The position numbers and the translations under genes were made by a program. Below are positions 1 through 8,582 of a stretch of DNA of 64,000 nucleotides, piece after piece. The notes beneath the pieces were generated by a model that was not told where the DNA came from, made no database searches, and saw only the letters and a program-made list of their open reading frames with translations. The DNA lies in contig NZ_FNES01000012.1 in NCBI RefSeq assembly GCF_900100195.1, positions 1 through 64,000 of the forward strand, in the 5' to 3' direction. Every line of letters begins with the position of its first letter. Positions within the stretch are counted from its first letter, which is position 1. This DNA comes from Billgrantia gudaonensis (GTDB lineage: Bacteria; Pseudomonadota; Gammaproteobacteria; Pseudomonadales; Halomonadaceae).

Positions 1-1
1 C

Positions 2-298
2 CGGCCGGGCTTCCCCGCTGACGGCTTCGCCACCCTGGCCGAGGCTCAGGACTGGGTTCAGCAATTTACCGAGTGGTACAACCACGAGCACCGGCACAGC
101 GCCCTTCGCTACGTCACGCCGAGCCAGCGTCATAACGGCGAGGCCAAAGGCATCCTGGCCCAGCGCCGGGAGGTCTTCGAGGCGGCGAAGCAGCGTCACC
201 CGGAGCGCTGGTCGGGTGACATCCGGAAGCTCAGCCTGCCTGAGATCGTGCACCTGAATCCCGAGCGGGACCCAGTGCCGCAGGCAGCAGGGTTTTAA
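2..298 (+). mobile_element. IS3-family transposase, C-terminal fragment (5' end outside window)
   Basis: The frame enters from the window edge and ends at TAA 296-298, giving about 98 residues. They match the end of the IS3-family OrfB integrase core: a WYN motif followed by HRHSALRYVTP, the region just after the catalytic Glu of DDE transposases, then the usual basic tail (QRHPERW). The transposase would cut and join the ends of the element. The visible part is intact. Whether the upstream OrfA and OrfB are intact cannot be seen. The element sits next to a truncated thioredoxin-like gene (334-510), so it probably inserted into or deleted part of that gene. Confidence 0.9.
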
Positions 299-335
299 AG
301 AGCCAGAACTATTTCATATGCCAACTATGTTGACA
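299..335 (+). repeat. probable right terminal inverted repeat of the IS3-family element
   Basis: Between the transposase stop and the thioredoxin-like stump lie 37 bases ending ATGTTGACA. Read on the other strand the end begins TGTCAACATAGTTGG, which fits the TG...CA termini of IS3-family elements. The exact end (A335) and any target duplication (GAC or GACT follow) are inferred, because the left end of the element is outside the window. Confidence 0.45.
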
Positions 336-510
336 GACTCCGAAGGCGATTGATCGCTCTCGCTACGATGTGGAAGTGGTCAATCTCGGCAACGACAAAG
401 GGAGAATCGCCGAAGCCGAGGCGGCCGGGGTCAAGTCGGTCCCGGCTCTTGTATTGGAAGGTGCTCCGTTTCACATCAACTTTGGAGCGAGCATCTCCGA
501 TTTGAAGTAA
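334..510 (+). pseudogene. 3' remnant of a thioredoxin/glutaredoxin-like gene truncated by the IS element
   Basis: An open frame without its own start runs from the IS boundary to TAA 508-510. It encodes about 55 residues resembling the second half of a small thioredoxin-fold protein: a beta strand (DVEVVNL), a helix, then GVKSVPAL with the cis-proline loop typical of this fold, and a short C-terminal helix. The N-terminal half, which would carry the Cys-X-X-Cys active site, is missing. An in-frame TGA at 331-333 lies in the IS end. It is almost certainly non-functional unless read from a promoter in the IS. The identification rests on the SVPAL loop and the secondary-structure pattern, so the exact subfamily is unknown. 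Confidence 0.6.
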
Positions 511-879
511 TCGTTTCCTGCACTTGCGGCGCCTCTGGTTGTTGAGGCGCCGCACCTTGAACCATTCTCCTAGCGTCGCCTCTAGCATTCCGGGCACGCT
601 ACCGCCCCTACCCTGCACGCTGCGATGGCACCCGCCATCCATGCGGTAGTGCCTTCTTGCTTGGCGGTCATCCCTGCCACCTCAGAGAAAACAAGTTATG
701 TGAGTGAAAGTTGATCTGCAAAGCGGAAGGGGGCGTTTGCGGATCATCGGCTCGCTCTCTGCAGGCTCAGCGTCATGCAAGGCCTCCCGGGGCAAGGCTC
801 CGAGACGTGCCGAGACCCCATCAACAGGGGGTAGCGTAGCAGCGATGAGCGGGATGGATGCGAGACCTGACAAGCCAAC
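511..879. other. gene-poor interval between the IS scar and the trp operon end
   Basis: No convincing coding frame is seen on either strand. The short frames here (about 60 to 100 codons) lack ribosome-binding sites and family resemblance. A 10-bp perfect inverted repeat at 526-553 (arms 526-535 and 544-553, 8-base loop) follows the thioredoxin-like stump. It could be its old terminator, although no T-run follows. The rest shows nothing recognisable. Confidence 0.4.
526..553 (+). terminator. stem-loop after the truncated thioredoxin-like gene
   Basis: Ten-base perfect arms (GCGGCGCCTC and its complement) with an 8-base loop lie 16 bases after TAA 508-510. There is no U-tract, so termination is inferred from position and stem strength. 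Confidence 0.35.
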
Positions 880-899
880 GGGCAGCCCTGGGGCTGCCC
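880..899 (-). terminator. stem-loop downstream of trpC
   Basis: Perfect arms GGGCAGCCC (880-888) and GGGCTGCCC (891-899) lie 33 bases past the trpC stop. On the minus strand they are followed by a moderately T-rich GTTGGCTTGTC. This is a plausible end of the trpEGDC transcript. Confidence 0.5.
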
Positions 900-931
900 G
901 CTGAAGGTCGATGGGTGCAATAAGCGGAAGC

Positions 932-1741
932 CTAGAAGAACAATCGCCGCAGCGCTTCGCCGGGCTCGGCCTCGCGCATGAACGCCTCGCCGACCAGGAA
1001 ACCGTGCACGTCGTGCTCGCGCATGCGCAGCACGTCGTCGCGGGTGTGGATGCCGGATTCGGTGATCACCGTGACGTCCACGGGGATGCGCGGCAGCAGT
1101 TCCAGGGTGGTTTCCAGGCGCGTGTCGAAGGTGTGCAGGTTGCGGTTGTTGATGCCCACCAGGTCGATGCCCAGGGCCAGCGCGCGCTCGAGTTCCTGGG
1201 CATCGTGCACCTCCACCAGCACGTCCATGCCCAACGCCACGGCCTGCTGGTGCAGGTCGGCCATGCGGGCATCGTCGAGCGCGGCGACGATCAGCAAAAT
1301 GCAGTCGGCGCCGATGGCGCGCGCCTCGCTGACCTGGTAACCGTGCACGATGAAGTCCTTGCGGATCACCGGTAACTCGCAGGCTTCGCGCGCTTCGATC
1401 AGAAAATCCTCGTGGCCCTGGAAGAAGTCGGCATCGGTGAGCACCGAAAGGCAGGCGGCACCGCCGGCGGCGTAGCTGGCGGCGATCTCGCCGGGCTGGA
1501 AGTCCTCGCGAATCACGCCCTTGGAGGGCGAGGCCTTCTTGATCTCGGCGATCACCGCCGGGTCGCCGTCGCCGAGATGGCGGTTCAGCGCGGCGACGAA
1601 GCCCCGCGGGGCGCTCTGCTGCCGGGCCAGGGTCAGCAGCTCGGCTTCGGAAATGGCGCGCTGGCGCTCGGCGACCTCTTCGTCCTTGCGGGCAAGGATG
1701 CGGGTGAGAACGGTCGGAGTGGCGTCCGGGGAGTGGCTCAT
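932..1741 (-). CDS. trpC: indole-3-glycerol-phosphate synthase
   Basis: Catalyses ring closure and decarboxylation of carboxyphenylaminodeoxyribulose phosphate to indole-3-glycerol phosphate in cytoplasmic tryptophan synthesis. The 269-residue product has the normal length of a monofunctional IGPS, with no fused TrpF. It shows IKKASPSKG (about 67-75, phosphate and catalytic Lys region), the LPVIRKDF strand (about 123-130) and GINNRNL, all hallmarks of the family beta/alpha barrel. It is the last gene of trpE-trpG-trpD-trpC, 25 bases after trpD, and a stem-loop at 880-899 follows. trpF, trpB and trpA are not in the window. Confidence 0.97.
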   Translation of the reverse strand: MSHSPDATPTVLTRILARKDEEVAERQRAISEAELLTLARQQSAPRGFVAALNRHLGDGDPAVIAEIKKASPSKGVIREDFQPGEIAASYAAGGAACLSVLTDADFFQGHEDFLIEAREACELPVIRKDFIVHGYQVSEARAIGADCILLIVAALDDARMADLHQQAVALGMDVLVEVHDAQELERALALGIDLVGINNRNLHTFDTRLETTLELLPRIPVDVTVITESGIHTRDDVLRMREHDVHGFLVGEAFMREAEPGEALRRLFF

Positions 1742-1766
1742 GGTGTCACGCTCCTCGATGGGGGCT

Positions 1767-2786
1767 TCAGGGCGTCAGCACCCGGGTGAAGTCGGCGAGT
1801 TCCTTCATCTTTTCCTGCGGCAGCTTGGAGGCCTGGGCATCCTGGGCCATGAGCACGCCTTCCTTGAAGCTGTCGGCGATGCCCGAGCAGTAGAGCGCCG
1901 CGCCGGCATTGAGGGCGACGATGTCGGCGGCCGCCCCCTCGCCGACCAGCGCCTCGCGCACCAGGCGCAGGCTGTCCTCGGCGCTGACCACCTTGAGCGG
2001 GGCGAGCTCCTGGCGCTCGATGCCGACATCCTCGGGGGCGATGGTGTATTCGCGAATCGTACCGTCCTTGAGTTCGGCCACGCGGGTGGGTGCGGCCAGC
2101 GAGATCTCGTCGAGGCCGTCCTCGGCGTGCACCACCATCACGTGGCGGCTGCCCAGGGTCTGCAACACTTCGGCCATCAGCGGCACCAACTCGGGGGCGT
2201 ATACGCCGAGAAGCTGGTTGGGCGCACCGGCCGGATTGGTGAGCGGGCCGAGGATGTTGAACAGGGTGCGCACGCCCATCTCGCGGCGCGCCCCGATGGC
2301 ATGACGCATGGCCGGATGGTGGTTGGGGGCGAACATGAAGCCCACGCCCACCTGCTCGATGCAGCGCCCCACCTGTTCCGGCGAGAGATCGAGATGAATG
2401 CCGGCGACGTCGAACAGGTCGGCGCTGCCCGAGGACGAAGAGACGCTGCGATTGCCGTGCTTGGCCACGTGGGCTCCAGCGGCCGCGGCCACGAAGCTCG
2501 CCGCCGTGGAGACGTTGAAGAGGTTGGCGCCGTCGCCGCCGGTGCCGACGATGTCGACCACGTTGTCGGCATGCACCCGAACCGGCTTCATCAGCTCGCG
2601 CATCACCTGGGCGGCGGCGCTGATCTCCTCGGCGGTCTCGCCCTTCATGGCCAGGCCGATCAGCAAGCCGCCGATCTGGGCGTCGGTGGCCTCGCCGGTC
2701 ATGATCTGGCGCATCACCGAGTGAGTGGCCTCGAAGCTCAGGTTCTCGCGGCGCATCACCGCGGCGATGGCGTCTCGCATCTGCAT
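1767..2786 (-). CDS. trpD: anthranilate phosphoribosyltransferase
   Basis: Transfers phosphoribose from PRPP to anthranilate, the second step of the tryptophan branch. The 339 residues carry the PRPP-binding GTGGDG loop (81-86), NVSTAASF (91-98) and [15 protein letters not shown], and no fused glutamine amidotransferase domain. The first of two nearby ATG codons is chosen because AGGAG lies nine bases before it. It starts 43 bases after trpG and ends 25 bases before trpC, consistent with one transcript. Confidence 0.97.
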   Translation of the reverse strand: MQMRDAIAAVMRRENLSFEATHSVMRQIMTGEATDAQIGGLLIGLAMKGETAEEISAAAQVMRELMKPVRVHADNVVDIVGTGGDGANLFNVSTAASFVAAAAGAHVAKHGNRSVSSSSGSADLFDVAGIHLDLSPEQVGRCIEQVGVGFMFAPNHHPAMRHAIGARREMGVRTLFNILGPLTNPAGAPNQLLGVYAPELVPLMAEVLQTLGSRHVMVVHAEDGLDEISLAAPTRVAELKDGTIREYTIAPEDVGIERQELAPLKVVSAEDSLRLVREALVGEGAAADIVALNAGAALYCSGIADSFKEGVLMAQDAQASKLPQEKMKELADFTRVLTP

Positions 2787-2829
2787 GGGCAGTTCTCCTA
2801 ATGATCAGGCGCGGTTCGGCGGGCGCGAT

Positions 2830-3414
2830 TCATTGACGCTCGAGAAAATTGGCCAGCAGCTCGTGCCCCTGGCGGGTCAGGATCGACTCAGGGTGAAACT
2901 GCACCCCCTCGATGTCCAGTTCGCGGTGACGCAGCCCCATGATCAGCCCCGGGGTCACGTCATCGTCGTCGGTCCAGGCAGTCACCTCGAGGCAGGCCGG
3001 CAGGCTTTCGGCGGCCACCACCAGGGAATGATAGCGCGTCACTTCCAGCGGGTCTTCCAGGCCGGCGAAAACGCCCTGGCCGCGATGGCGGATGCGCGAG
3101 GTCTTGCCGTGCATCACCTGTGGGGCGCGCACCACCTCGCCGCCGTAGACCTGGCCGATCGCCTGGTGGCCCAGGCACACGCCGAGAATGGGAAGGCGCC
3201 CGGCGAAGCGCTCGACGGCCGCCATGGAGATGCCCGCCTCGTTGGGCGTGCAGGGGCCCGGCGAGATCACCAGGTGGCTGGGCGCCATGGCCTCGATCTC
3301 GTCCAGCGTGATGGCGTCGTTGCGGTAGGTCACCACCTCGGCGCCCAACTCGCCGAGGTACTGCACCACGTTGAAGGTGAAGCTGTCGTAGTTGTCGATC
3401 ATGCAGACTTTCAT
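2830..3414 (-). CDS. trpG: anthranilate synthase component II (glutamine amidotransferase)
   Basis: Supplies ammonia from glutamine to TrpE. The 194-residue class I amidotransferase has the nucleophile in GVCLGHQ (Cys80) and the His-Glu pair in FHPES near the C-terminus. The start [12 protein letters not shown] is chosen over a longer upstream frame because it matches the family N-terminus and is preceded by GAGAGAAC. It lies 78 bases after trpE. TrpG may also serve as PabA for folate synthesis, as in some relatives, but the sequence does not decide this. Confidence 0.96.
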   Translation of the reverse strand: MKVCMIDNYDSFTFNVVQYLGELGAEVVTYRNDAITLDEIEAMAPSHLVISPGPCTPNEAGISMAAVERFAGRLPILGVCLGHQAIGQVYGGEVVRAPQVMHGKTSRIRHRGQGVFAGLEDPLEVTRYHSLVVAAESLPACLEVTAWTDDDDVTPGLIMGLRHRELDIEGVQFHPESILTRQGHELLANFLERQ

Positions 3415-3492
3415 GACTCGTTCTCTCTCAGGCCCCTGGGGCACTCGCCCGACCGTGGTCGGACGCGGGGAAATCGGGGGGTGGCGGCTCGT

Positions 3493-4992
3493 CTACTCGA
3501 GGTTGTCGAGGCCGCGTTCGGCCATGGCCACGGCGCGGAAGATGGCACGGCCCTTGTTGAGGGTCTCCTGCCACTCCAGCTCGGGCACGGAGTCGGCCAC
3601 CACGCCGGCGCCGGCCTGGACGTGGAGCTCGCCGTCCTTGATCACCGCAGTGCGGATGGCAATGGCGGTGTCCATGTTGCCGTGCCAGGAGAGATAGCCC
3701 ACCGCCCCGGAGTAGACGCCGCGCTTGACCGGCTCCAGCTCGTCGATGATCTCCAGGGCGCGGATCTTGGGGGCACCGGAGAGCGTGCCCGCCGGAAAGG
3801 TGGCGCGCAGCACGTCCATGGCCGAAAGCCCCGGCTTCAGTCGCCCGGTGACGTTGGAGACGATGTGCATGACGTGGGAGTAGCGCTCCACCGCCATGTT
3901 GTCGGTGACCGTCACCGAGCCGGTCTCGCTGATGCGCCCCACGTCGTTGCGGCCCAGGTCGATCAGCATCAGGTGCTCGGCGCGTTCCTTGGGGTCGGCG
4001 AGCAGCTCGGCCTCCAGCGCCCGGTCCTCGGCCTCGCTCTTGCCGCGCACCCGGGTGCCGGCGATGGGCCGCACCGTCACTTCGCCATCTTCCAGGCGGG
4101 TGAGGATCTCCGGCGAGGAGCCCACCACGTGGTGGTCGCCGAGGTTGAAGAAGAACATGTACGGCGAGGGGTTGAGGCTGCGAAGCGCGCGGTAGAGATC
4201 CAGCGGCGAAGCGCGGTAGGGAATCGACATGCGCTGCGAAGGCACGCACTGCATCACGTCGCCGGCCAGCACGTACTCCTTGATGCGCTCCACCGCCGCC
4301 TTGAAGCCTTCCTCGGTGAAGCCGGAAGTGAAATGCCCCTCTTCCACCGCCGCCGCACCGCTGCCGGGACTGGTGGTGTTGAGGGTGGCGCTGCGCAAGC
4401 GGATCTCCAGGCGCTCGAGACGCTCACGGGCGTTGGCGTAGGCATCCTTTTCGGCCGGGTCGGCGTGGGTCCACAGGGTCAGGCGACCGGAGAGATTGTC
4501 GAAGACCACCAGCTCGTTGCACACCATCAGCAGGATGTCGGGCACGCCCAGCGGGTCGGGCTTGGCGGCCACCTGTGGGCCCCGCAGGCGCGGCTCGATG
4601 TAGCGGATGGTGTCGTAGCCGAAGTAGCCCACCAGCCCGCCGTCGAAACGCGGCTGGTCGTCGAGGCGCGGCACCTTGAAGCGTGCCTGGAAGCGTTCGA
4701 TCCAGGCCAGCGGGTCGTCGACTTCTTCCGCCTCCACCACGCGCTCGTCGATCAGGTGACGCACGCGAAAGCCGCGCACCTCGACCCGCTCGGGGCTGGG
4801 CAGGCCGATGATCGAGTAGCGGCCCCATTTCTCGCCGCCCTGCACGGACTCCAGCAGAAAGGTCCAGGGAGAGTCGGCGAGCTTGAGGTAGGTGGAGAGC
4901 GGCGTGTCGAGATCGGCCAGCACCTCGCGGGTGACCGGAATGCGGTTGTAGCCGGCGTCGGCCAGCTCACGGAAACGTTCGGGGGTCATCAT
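3493..4992 (-). CDS. trpE: anthranilate synthase component I
   Basis: Converts chorismate to anthranilate with TrpG. It is the first committed and feedback-inhibited step. The product has 499 residues, the usual size. The tryptophan-binding LLES motif lies at about 46-49. The C-terminal chorismate-binding domain has IAGTRVRG, the DLGRNDVGR block and the GTLSGAPK signature. The start is the first of two consecutive ATGs (4992), with GAGGA nine bases upstream. A longer frame to 5043 adds residues not seen in homologues. A candidate leader peptide ending Trp-Arg-Trp lies upstream (5067-5168), suggesting attenuation. Confidence 0.97.
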   Translation of the reverse strand: MMTPERFRELADAGYNRIPVTREVLADLDTPLSTYLKLADSPWTFLLESVQGGEKWGRYSIIGLPSPERVEVRGFRVRHLIDERVVEAEEVDDPLAWIERFQARFKVPRLDDQPRFDGGLVGYFGYDTIRYIEPRLRGPQVAAKPDPLGVPDILLMVCNELVVFDNLSGRLTLWTHADPAEKDAYANARERLERLEIRLRSATLNTTSPGSGAAAVEEGHFTSGFTEEGFKAAVERIKEYVLAGDVMQCVPSQRMSIPYRASPLDLYRALRSLNPSPYMFFFNLGDHHVVGSSPEILTRLEDGEVTVRPIAGTRVRGKSEAEDRALEAELLADPKERAEHLMLIDLGRNDVGRISETGSVTVTDNMAVERYSHVMHIVSNVTGRLKPGLSAMDVLRATFPAGTLSGAPKIRALEIIDELEPVKRGVYSGAVGYLSWHGNMDTAIAIRTAVIKDGELHVQAGAGVVADSVPELEWQETLNKGRAIFRAVAMAERGLDNLE

Positions 4993-5017
4993 GCCCGAAA
5001 TCCTCGATGTAGCGGAT

Positions 5018-5078
5018 TGGCGATGAGGGCGCACGGGCGCCACGGCTCAGCGAAGCGGGGTGAGCGTCACCATCGCCA
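5018..5078 (-). promoter_or_regulatory. candidate trp attenuator: long-range stem linking the leader Trp codons to the trpE ribosome-binding region
   Basis: Eight bases covering the two leader Trp codons (TGGCGATG on the minus strand, 5071-5078) are perfectly complementary to CATCGCCA at 5018-5025, just upstream of the trpE Shine-Dalgarno. Between them lie smaller hairpins (GGTGA-CGC-TCACC and GGCGC-CCGT-GCGCC). No T-run follows, so control could act on translation or through Rho rather than by classical termination. The regulatory role is inferred. Confidence 0.4.
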
Positions 5079-5168
5079 GCCGCCCCGAACGGGCGGTTGG
5101 GCAGGGGAACGAGCGACGCGCGGTGCGTCGTCGTGAAGCGTGGTGTCCGGCTGAGTGCGGGTGGTCAT
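5067..5168 (-). CDS. trpL: candidate trp leader peptide
   Basis: A 33-codon frame starts at ATG 5166-5168 and ends TGG CGA TGG TGA, so its last three residues are Trp-Arg-Trp. Tryptophan is the rarest residue, and two Trp codons right before the stop of a short frame upstream of trpE is the pattern expected of an attenuation leader. Attenuation of trpE has been reported in Pseudomonas. The ribosome-binding site is weak, and the Trp codons are separated by one Arg codon rather than being adjacent. The stop is 74 bases before the trpE start. Confidence 0.5.
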   Translation of the reverse strand: MTTRTQPDTTLHDDAPRVARSPAQPPVRGGWRW

Positions 5169-5239
5169 CGGATGGCGTCCGCTGCTTGTCGCAATAACGG
5201 GTTGAAAAGGCTCTACCCTTCACCTTGGCCGAAATCACG

Positions 5240-6052
5240 TTAAACGAGTTGGGCCAGCGATTCAACCAGACCGTCGGGGCCACTGTCGCGCACCGGCTCG
5301 CCGTGATTGTAGCCGTAGGGCACGGCCAGGGTGCGAAAACCGGCCGCCCGCCCGGCGGCGATGTCGTGACGCGAATCGCCCACCATCAGACAGGCCGCCG
5401 GCGGCACGCCGAAGTGCGCGGCCACGTGGAGCAGCGGCGCGGGGTCGGGCTTCTTCCGGGGCAGCGAGTCGCCGCCCAGGCACAGCGCGAAGTGCCCCTC
5501 CAGGCCGAAGCCGGCGAGAATCGGTGCGATGAAGGCCTCGGGCTTGTTGGTCACCAGCGCCAGCGTAAAGCCTGCCCCACGCAGGCCGTCCAGCGCCTCG
5601 CGCACGCCGAGGTAGAGCCGCGTGCGCGAACTCGGGTCGCGGGCGTAGTGCTCGAGGAAGGCGGCATGGGCGCGCTCCAGCAGGGCATGGTCGACCGACA
5701 GCCGATCACTGCCGGTGGCACCAGGCGAGGCGACGGGGACCGATCGCAGAGGGGGTCCTATGCCAGGGATGGCATCGGTAGCGCCCAGGGAGGGGTTCAC
5801 AGCGCCCCCTCGGAGATCGGTCGCCGAATCGGCCTCGCCGTTACCGCTACGGGCCACGTGCTTCAGCGCCCGCTCCATCAGCACCCGCGAGCCGTTGCCC
5901 ACCCAGTCGCGCACCTTGGTCTCGCCCGCCGCGGGCAGACCGAGATCGCCGAGGGCGGCGTCCACCGCCACGGCCAGGTCGGGCACGGAATCCACCAGGG
6001 TCCCGTCCAGATCGAAGGTCACCAGGCGAATGCCGGCCAGGATGGGATGCAT
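5240..6052 (-). CDS. gph: phosphoglycolate phosphatase with an in-frame insertion in the cap domain
   Basis: HAD-superfamily phosphatase that removes 2-phosphoglycolate formed during DNA repair. The 270 residues contain DLDGTLVDS (nucleophile Asp14 and acid Asp16), TNK (168-170), the Lys of RKKPDP (about 200) and MVGDSRHD (223-230). All core motifs are intact. The start at MHPIL matches the family; a longer frame adds 31 unrelated residues. Between about residues 68 and 118 the cap domain carries some 45 to 50 extra residues rich in Gly, Pro, Ser and Ala. They are partly encoded by a palindromic DNA element (5738-5822). The gene lies upstream of trpE on the same strand, a gph-trpE order common in gammaproteobacteria. 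Confidence 0.93.
   Translation of the reverse strand: MHPILAGIRLVTFDLDGTLVDSVPDLAVAVDAALGDLGLPAAGETKVRDWVGNGSRVLMERALKHVARSGNGEADSATDLRGGAVNPSLGATDAIPGIGPPLRSVPVASPGATGSDRLSVDHALLERAHAAFLEHYARDPSSRTRLYLGVREALDGLRGAGFTLALVTNKPEAFIAPILAGFGLEGHFALCLGGDSLPRKKPDPAPLLHVAAHFGVPPAACLMVGDSRHDIAAGRAAGFRTLAVPYGYNHGEPVRDSGPDGLVESLAQLV
5738..5822. repeat. palindromic element inserted in frame within gph
   Basis: An 85-base element is bounded by 18-base inverted arms (5738-5755 and 5805-5822) that pair at 16 of 18 positions. An inner perfect hairpin ATGCCA-GGGA-TGGCAT lies just inside the left arm. It falls wholly in the gph reading frame, encodes about residues 77-105 and causes no stop. Its layout resembles a small dispersed palindromic repeat. 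No second copy was noticed in this window, so its repetitive nature is inferred. Confidence 0.55.
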
Positions 6053-6156
6053 GCGCTGACTCCAGGATTGAAAAAGTCGTATTGTGCCGCACGGGCCATG
6101 GGCAGGGAATGCCAGCAGGCCTATGCTGTTGTTTTCACGTGCCAAGGAGTGCCCTC

Positions 6157-7455
6157 ATGAGCAAACCGAGAATCGTGGTGGTCGGCGGCGGCGCCGGCGG
6201 CCTGGAACTGGTGACCCGCCTGGGCCGGCGCCTGGGACGACGCGGCCGGGCCGAGATCGTGCTGGTCGACCGCAGTCCGACCCACATCTGGAAGCCACTG
6301 CTGCATGAGGTCGCCACCGGTGCGCTGGACTCCGGCCTCGACGAGATCGCCTATGCCAGTCATGCCCGCGGCAATGGCTACCGCTTTCAGCGTGGCACCC
6401 TGTGCGGGCTCGATCGACAGCAGCGCCGGCTGCAGCTCGCCGCAGTGCTCGACGACGACGGCCAGGAGATCCTGCCGCCCCGCGAGCTGGCCTACGACCG
6501 GCTGGTGCTGTCGTTGGGCAGCGTCAGCAACGACTTCGGCACCCCGGGGGTGGCCGAATACTGCCACTTCATCGACAGCCCCGAGCAGGCCGAAGCCTTC
6601 CGCCGCGACATGCTCGCCACCTTCCTGCGCTACAGCGCCACCGTGCAGCACCAGGCGCCGCAGCTGAGGGTGGGCATCGTGGGCGGCGGCGCCACGGGAG
6701 TGGAGCTCGCCGCCCAGCTCTACGACGCCCTGCTGATGCTGCACAGCTACGGGGTCACCGAACTGGACCGCCACCAGCTCGACGTACACCTCATCGAGGC
6801 CGCCGAGGACGTGCTGCCGGCCTTGCCCGAACGAGTCCGCCAGGCCGTTCGCGAGGAACTCGAGGGCCTCGGCGTCCAGGTGCACACCGCCACGAAGGTG
6901 ACCGAGATCGACGCCGATGCCATTCACACCGCCGACGGCCGGCACATCGCCACCGATCTCAACGTCTGGGCGGCAGGCATCAAGGCGCCCGACATCCTCG
7001 CCGAGCTCGACCTGACCCTGGCCAAGGGCCAGCGCATCGCCGTGCACGAGACCCTGCAGAGCGTCGACGACCCGAACGTCTTCGCCTTCGGCGACTGCGC
7101 CAGCTGCCCGCAGGCCGACGGCGGCACGGTGCCGCCTCGCGCCCAGGCCGCCCATCAGCAGGCGCAGCGGCTCTACCGTAACCTGCTCGCGCAACTCGAC
7201 GGCCGGCCGCTGAAGCCGTTCGTGTACCGCGACCGCGGCTCGCTGATCTCACTCGCCCACTTCGATGCAATAGGCACCTTGATGCGCGGCGCTTCGGCAC
7301 GCCGCCTGTTCGTCGAGGGGCATCTGGCCAAGTTCTTCTACGCCTCGCTCTATCGCCTGCACCAGCGCGCCATTCACGGCAACCTGAAGACGGCGGTGAT
7401 CGTGCTCGTGGATGGACTGAACCGGTTCATTCGGCCGCGTCTCAAGCTTCATTGA
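6157..7455 (+). CDS. ndh: type II NADH dehydrogenase (NDH-2)
   Basis: Single-subunit, non-proton-pumping NADH:quinone oxidoreductase of the inner-membrane face. The 432 residues carry an N-terminal FAD-binding Rossmann motif (VVVGGGAGGLE), a central NADH-binding motif (VGIVGGGATGVELA, about 170-184), the VWAAGIKAP block and the FAFGDCA motif that contacts FAD. The basic C-terminus may form the amphipathic membrane anchor. The start at 6157 follows AAGGAG by seven bases. The gene sits alone on the plus strand between gph and the rpe pair. Its 3' end overlaps the convergent GIY-YIG gene by 14 bases. Confidence 0.95.
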   Translation: MSKPRIVVVGGGAGGLELVTRLGRRLGRRGRAEIVLVDRSPTHIWKPLLHEVATGALDSGLDEIAYASHARGNGYRFQRGTLCGLDRQQRRLQLAAVLDDDGQEILPPRELAYDRLVLSLGSVSNDFGTPGVAEYCHFIDSPEQAEAFRRDMLATFLRYSATVQHQAPQLRVGIVGGGATGVELAAQLYDALLMLHSYGVTELDRHQLDVHLIEAAEDVLPALPERVRQAVREELEGLGVQVHTATKVTEIDADAIHTADGRHIATDLNVWAAGIKAPDILAELDLTLAKGQRIAVHETLQSVDDPNVFAFGDCASCPQADGGTVPPRAQAAHQQAQRLYRNLLAQLDGRPLKPFVYRDRGSLISLAHFDAIGTLMRGASARRLFVEGHLAKFFYASLYRLHQRAIHGNLKTAVIVLVDGLNRFIRPRLKLH

Positions 7456-7717
7456 GTCGTCGCCGAGCCAGCCAGGCCCGCTTGGCGGCGGGCGAGAGCC
7501 GCTTCACGGCGGCTTCGAGGCGCTGTGCCTCGCCGCGGCCGCCCACCGCTTCCTGGTGGAGCAGCGTCAAGGGGCCGCGGCCGCGCAGCGCCTTGGCGCC
7601 GCGCCCCTCGGCGTGTTCGACCAGGCGCCGTGCCACGTCGGTGGTAACGCCGGTGTAGAGCGCCCCGCCGGCGGTCTCGATCACGTAGAGGTACCAGCAG
7701 GCGGCGGCTTGACTCAT
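7442..7717 (-). CDS. GIY-YIG domain protein (YhbQ-type, UPF0213)
   Basis: A 91-residue protein made of one GIY-YIG domain: YLYVIET near the start, then [17 protein letters not shown], which carries the second motif and the conserved Arg, and [11 protein letters not shown]. Small stand-alone members of this group (E. coli YhbQ) are often called endonucleases, but their cellular role is uncertain. Its ATG overlaps the rpe stop (ATGA at 7714-7717), so it is translationally coupled to rpe. Its end overlaps the convergent ndh. Confidence 0.9.
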   Translation of the reverse strand: MSQAAACWYLYVIETAGGALYTGVTTDVARRLVEHAEGRGAKALRGRGPLTLLHQEAVGGRGEAQRLEAAVKRLSPAAKRAWLARRRLNEA

Positions 7718-8415
7718 CGCGCCGTGGCGAGCTGCTCGCGCATGGCCCGCAGCACGCTGTCGTAGCGATGCGGATCGCTCGCCTCGGCGGCCTTGAAGAT
7801 GGCCGAGCCGGCCACGAAGGTATCGGCCCCTGCGCGGGCGATCTCGGCGATGTTGTCGACCTTGACGCCACCGTCGATCTCCAGGCGAATGTCGCGTCCC
7901 GAGGCATCGATGCGGCGGCGCGCTTCGCGGAGCTTGTCGAGCGTACCGGGAATGAACGCCTGTCCGCCGAAGCCGGGGTTGACGCTCATCAGCAGGATCA
8001 TGTCGACCTTGTCCATCACGTAGTCGAGATAGGCGAGCGGCGTGGCCGGATTGAACACCAGCCCCGACTGGCAGCCACCGTCGCGGATCAGCGAGAGCGA
8101 ACGATCGATGTGGTCCGAGGCCTCGGGATGAAAGGTGATGTAGCTCGCCCCGGCGTCGATGAAATCGCCGATCAGCCGGTCCACCGGCTTGACCATCAAG
8201 TGGGCGTCGATGGGCGCGGTGACACCGTGCTTGCGCAGCGCCTCGCACACCATGGGCCCGATGGTCAGGTTGGGCACGTAGTGGTTGTCCATGACGTCGA
8301 AATGGACGATGTCGGCACCGGCGGCCAGCACATTGTCCACTTCCTCGCCGAGGCGAGCGAAGTCGGCGGAGAGAATCGAGGGGGCGATGAGAAAGTCGCG
8401 GGAAGCATCGGTCAT
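7714..8415 (-). CDS. rpe: ribulose-phosphate 3-epimerase
   Basis: Interconverts ribulose 5-phosphate and xylulose 5-phosphate in the pentose phosphate pathway. The 233 residues show [15 protein letters not shown] at the start, [17 protein letters not shown] with the metal-binding His and Asp, [18 protein letters not shown] and LEIDGGV, the complete set for this barrel family. It is followed by the coupled GIY-YIG gene. In many relatives rpe lies directly before gph and trpE. Here ndh intervenes on the other strand. Confidence 0.97.
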   Translation of the reverse strand: MTDASRDFLIAPSILSADFARLGEEVDNVLAAGADIVHFDVMDNHYVPNLTIGPMVCEALRKHGVTAPIDAHLMVKPVDRLIGDFIDAGASYITFHPEASDHIDRSLSLIRDGGCQSGLVFNPATPLAYLDYVMDKVDMILLMSVNPGFGGQAFIPGTLDKLREARRRIDASGRDIRLEIDGGVKVDNIAEIARAGADTFVAGSAIFKAAEASDPHRYDSVLRAMREQLATAR

Positions 8416-8439
8416 GGCGAGTCCATCAAGCAGGTTGGC

Positions 8440-8582
8440 TCAGTCGAGGAGACGCACAGTTTATCAGGGGGCAGAGAGAGCCACACATATATTATCAAAT
8501 AGAATAAAAGATCCCATTGTAATTCCAACAAGCTAGAATTAGCCTTGCCGACCAAGGTTCAAGAATTCAAGGAGTCTCTGGC
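8440..8582 (+). promoter_or_regulatory. AT-rich regulatory region upstream of the sulfate importer operon
   Basis: An AT-rich island at about 8486-8540 stands out in very GC-rich surroundings. It contains a -10-like TAGAAT (8534-8539) without a good -35 box, which suits an activator-dependent promoter. Sulfate importer operons are normally activated by CysB under sulfur limitation, so a CysB site here is likely but not demonstrated. An AAGGAG ribosome-binding site precedes the start at 8583. Confidence 0.4.

Noticed and set aside
704..904. Short plus-strand frame between the IS scar and trpC
   Set aside because: No ribosome-binding site, no resemblance to a known protein, and it runs into the trpC terminator hairpin.
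2725..5136. An 803-codon open frame on the plus strand opposite trpG and trpE
   Set aside because: It is antisense to well-supported trp genes, has low-complexity composition (His, Gly, Ala, Val) and no family resemblance. Long antisense frames are expected in DNA this GC-rich.
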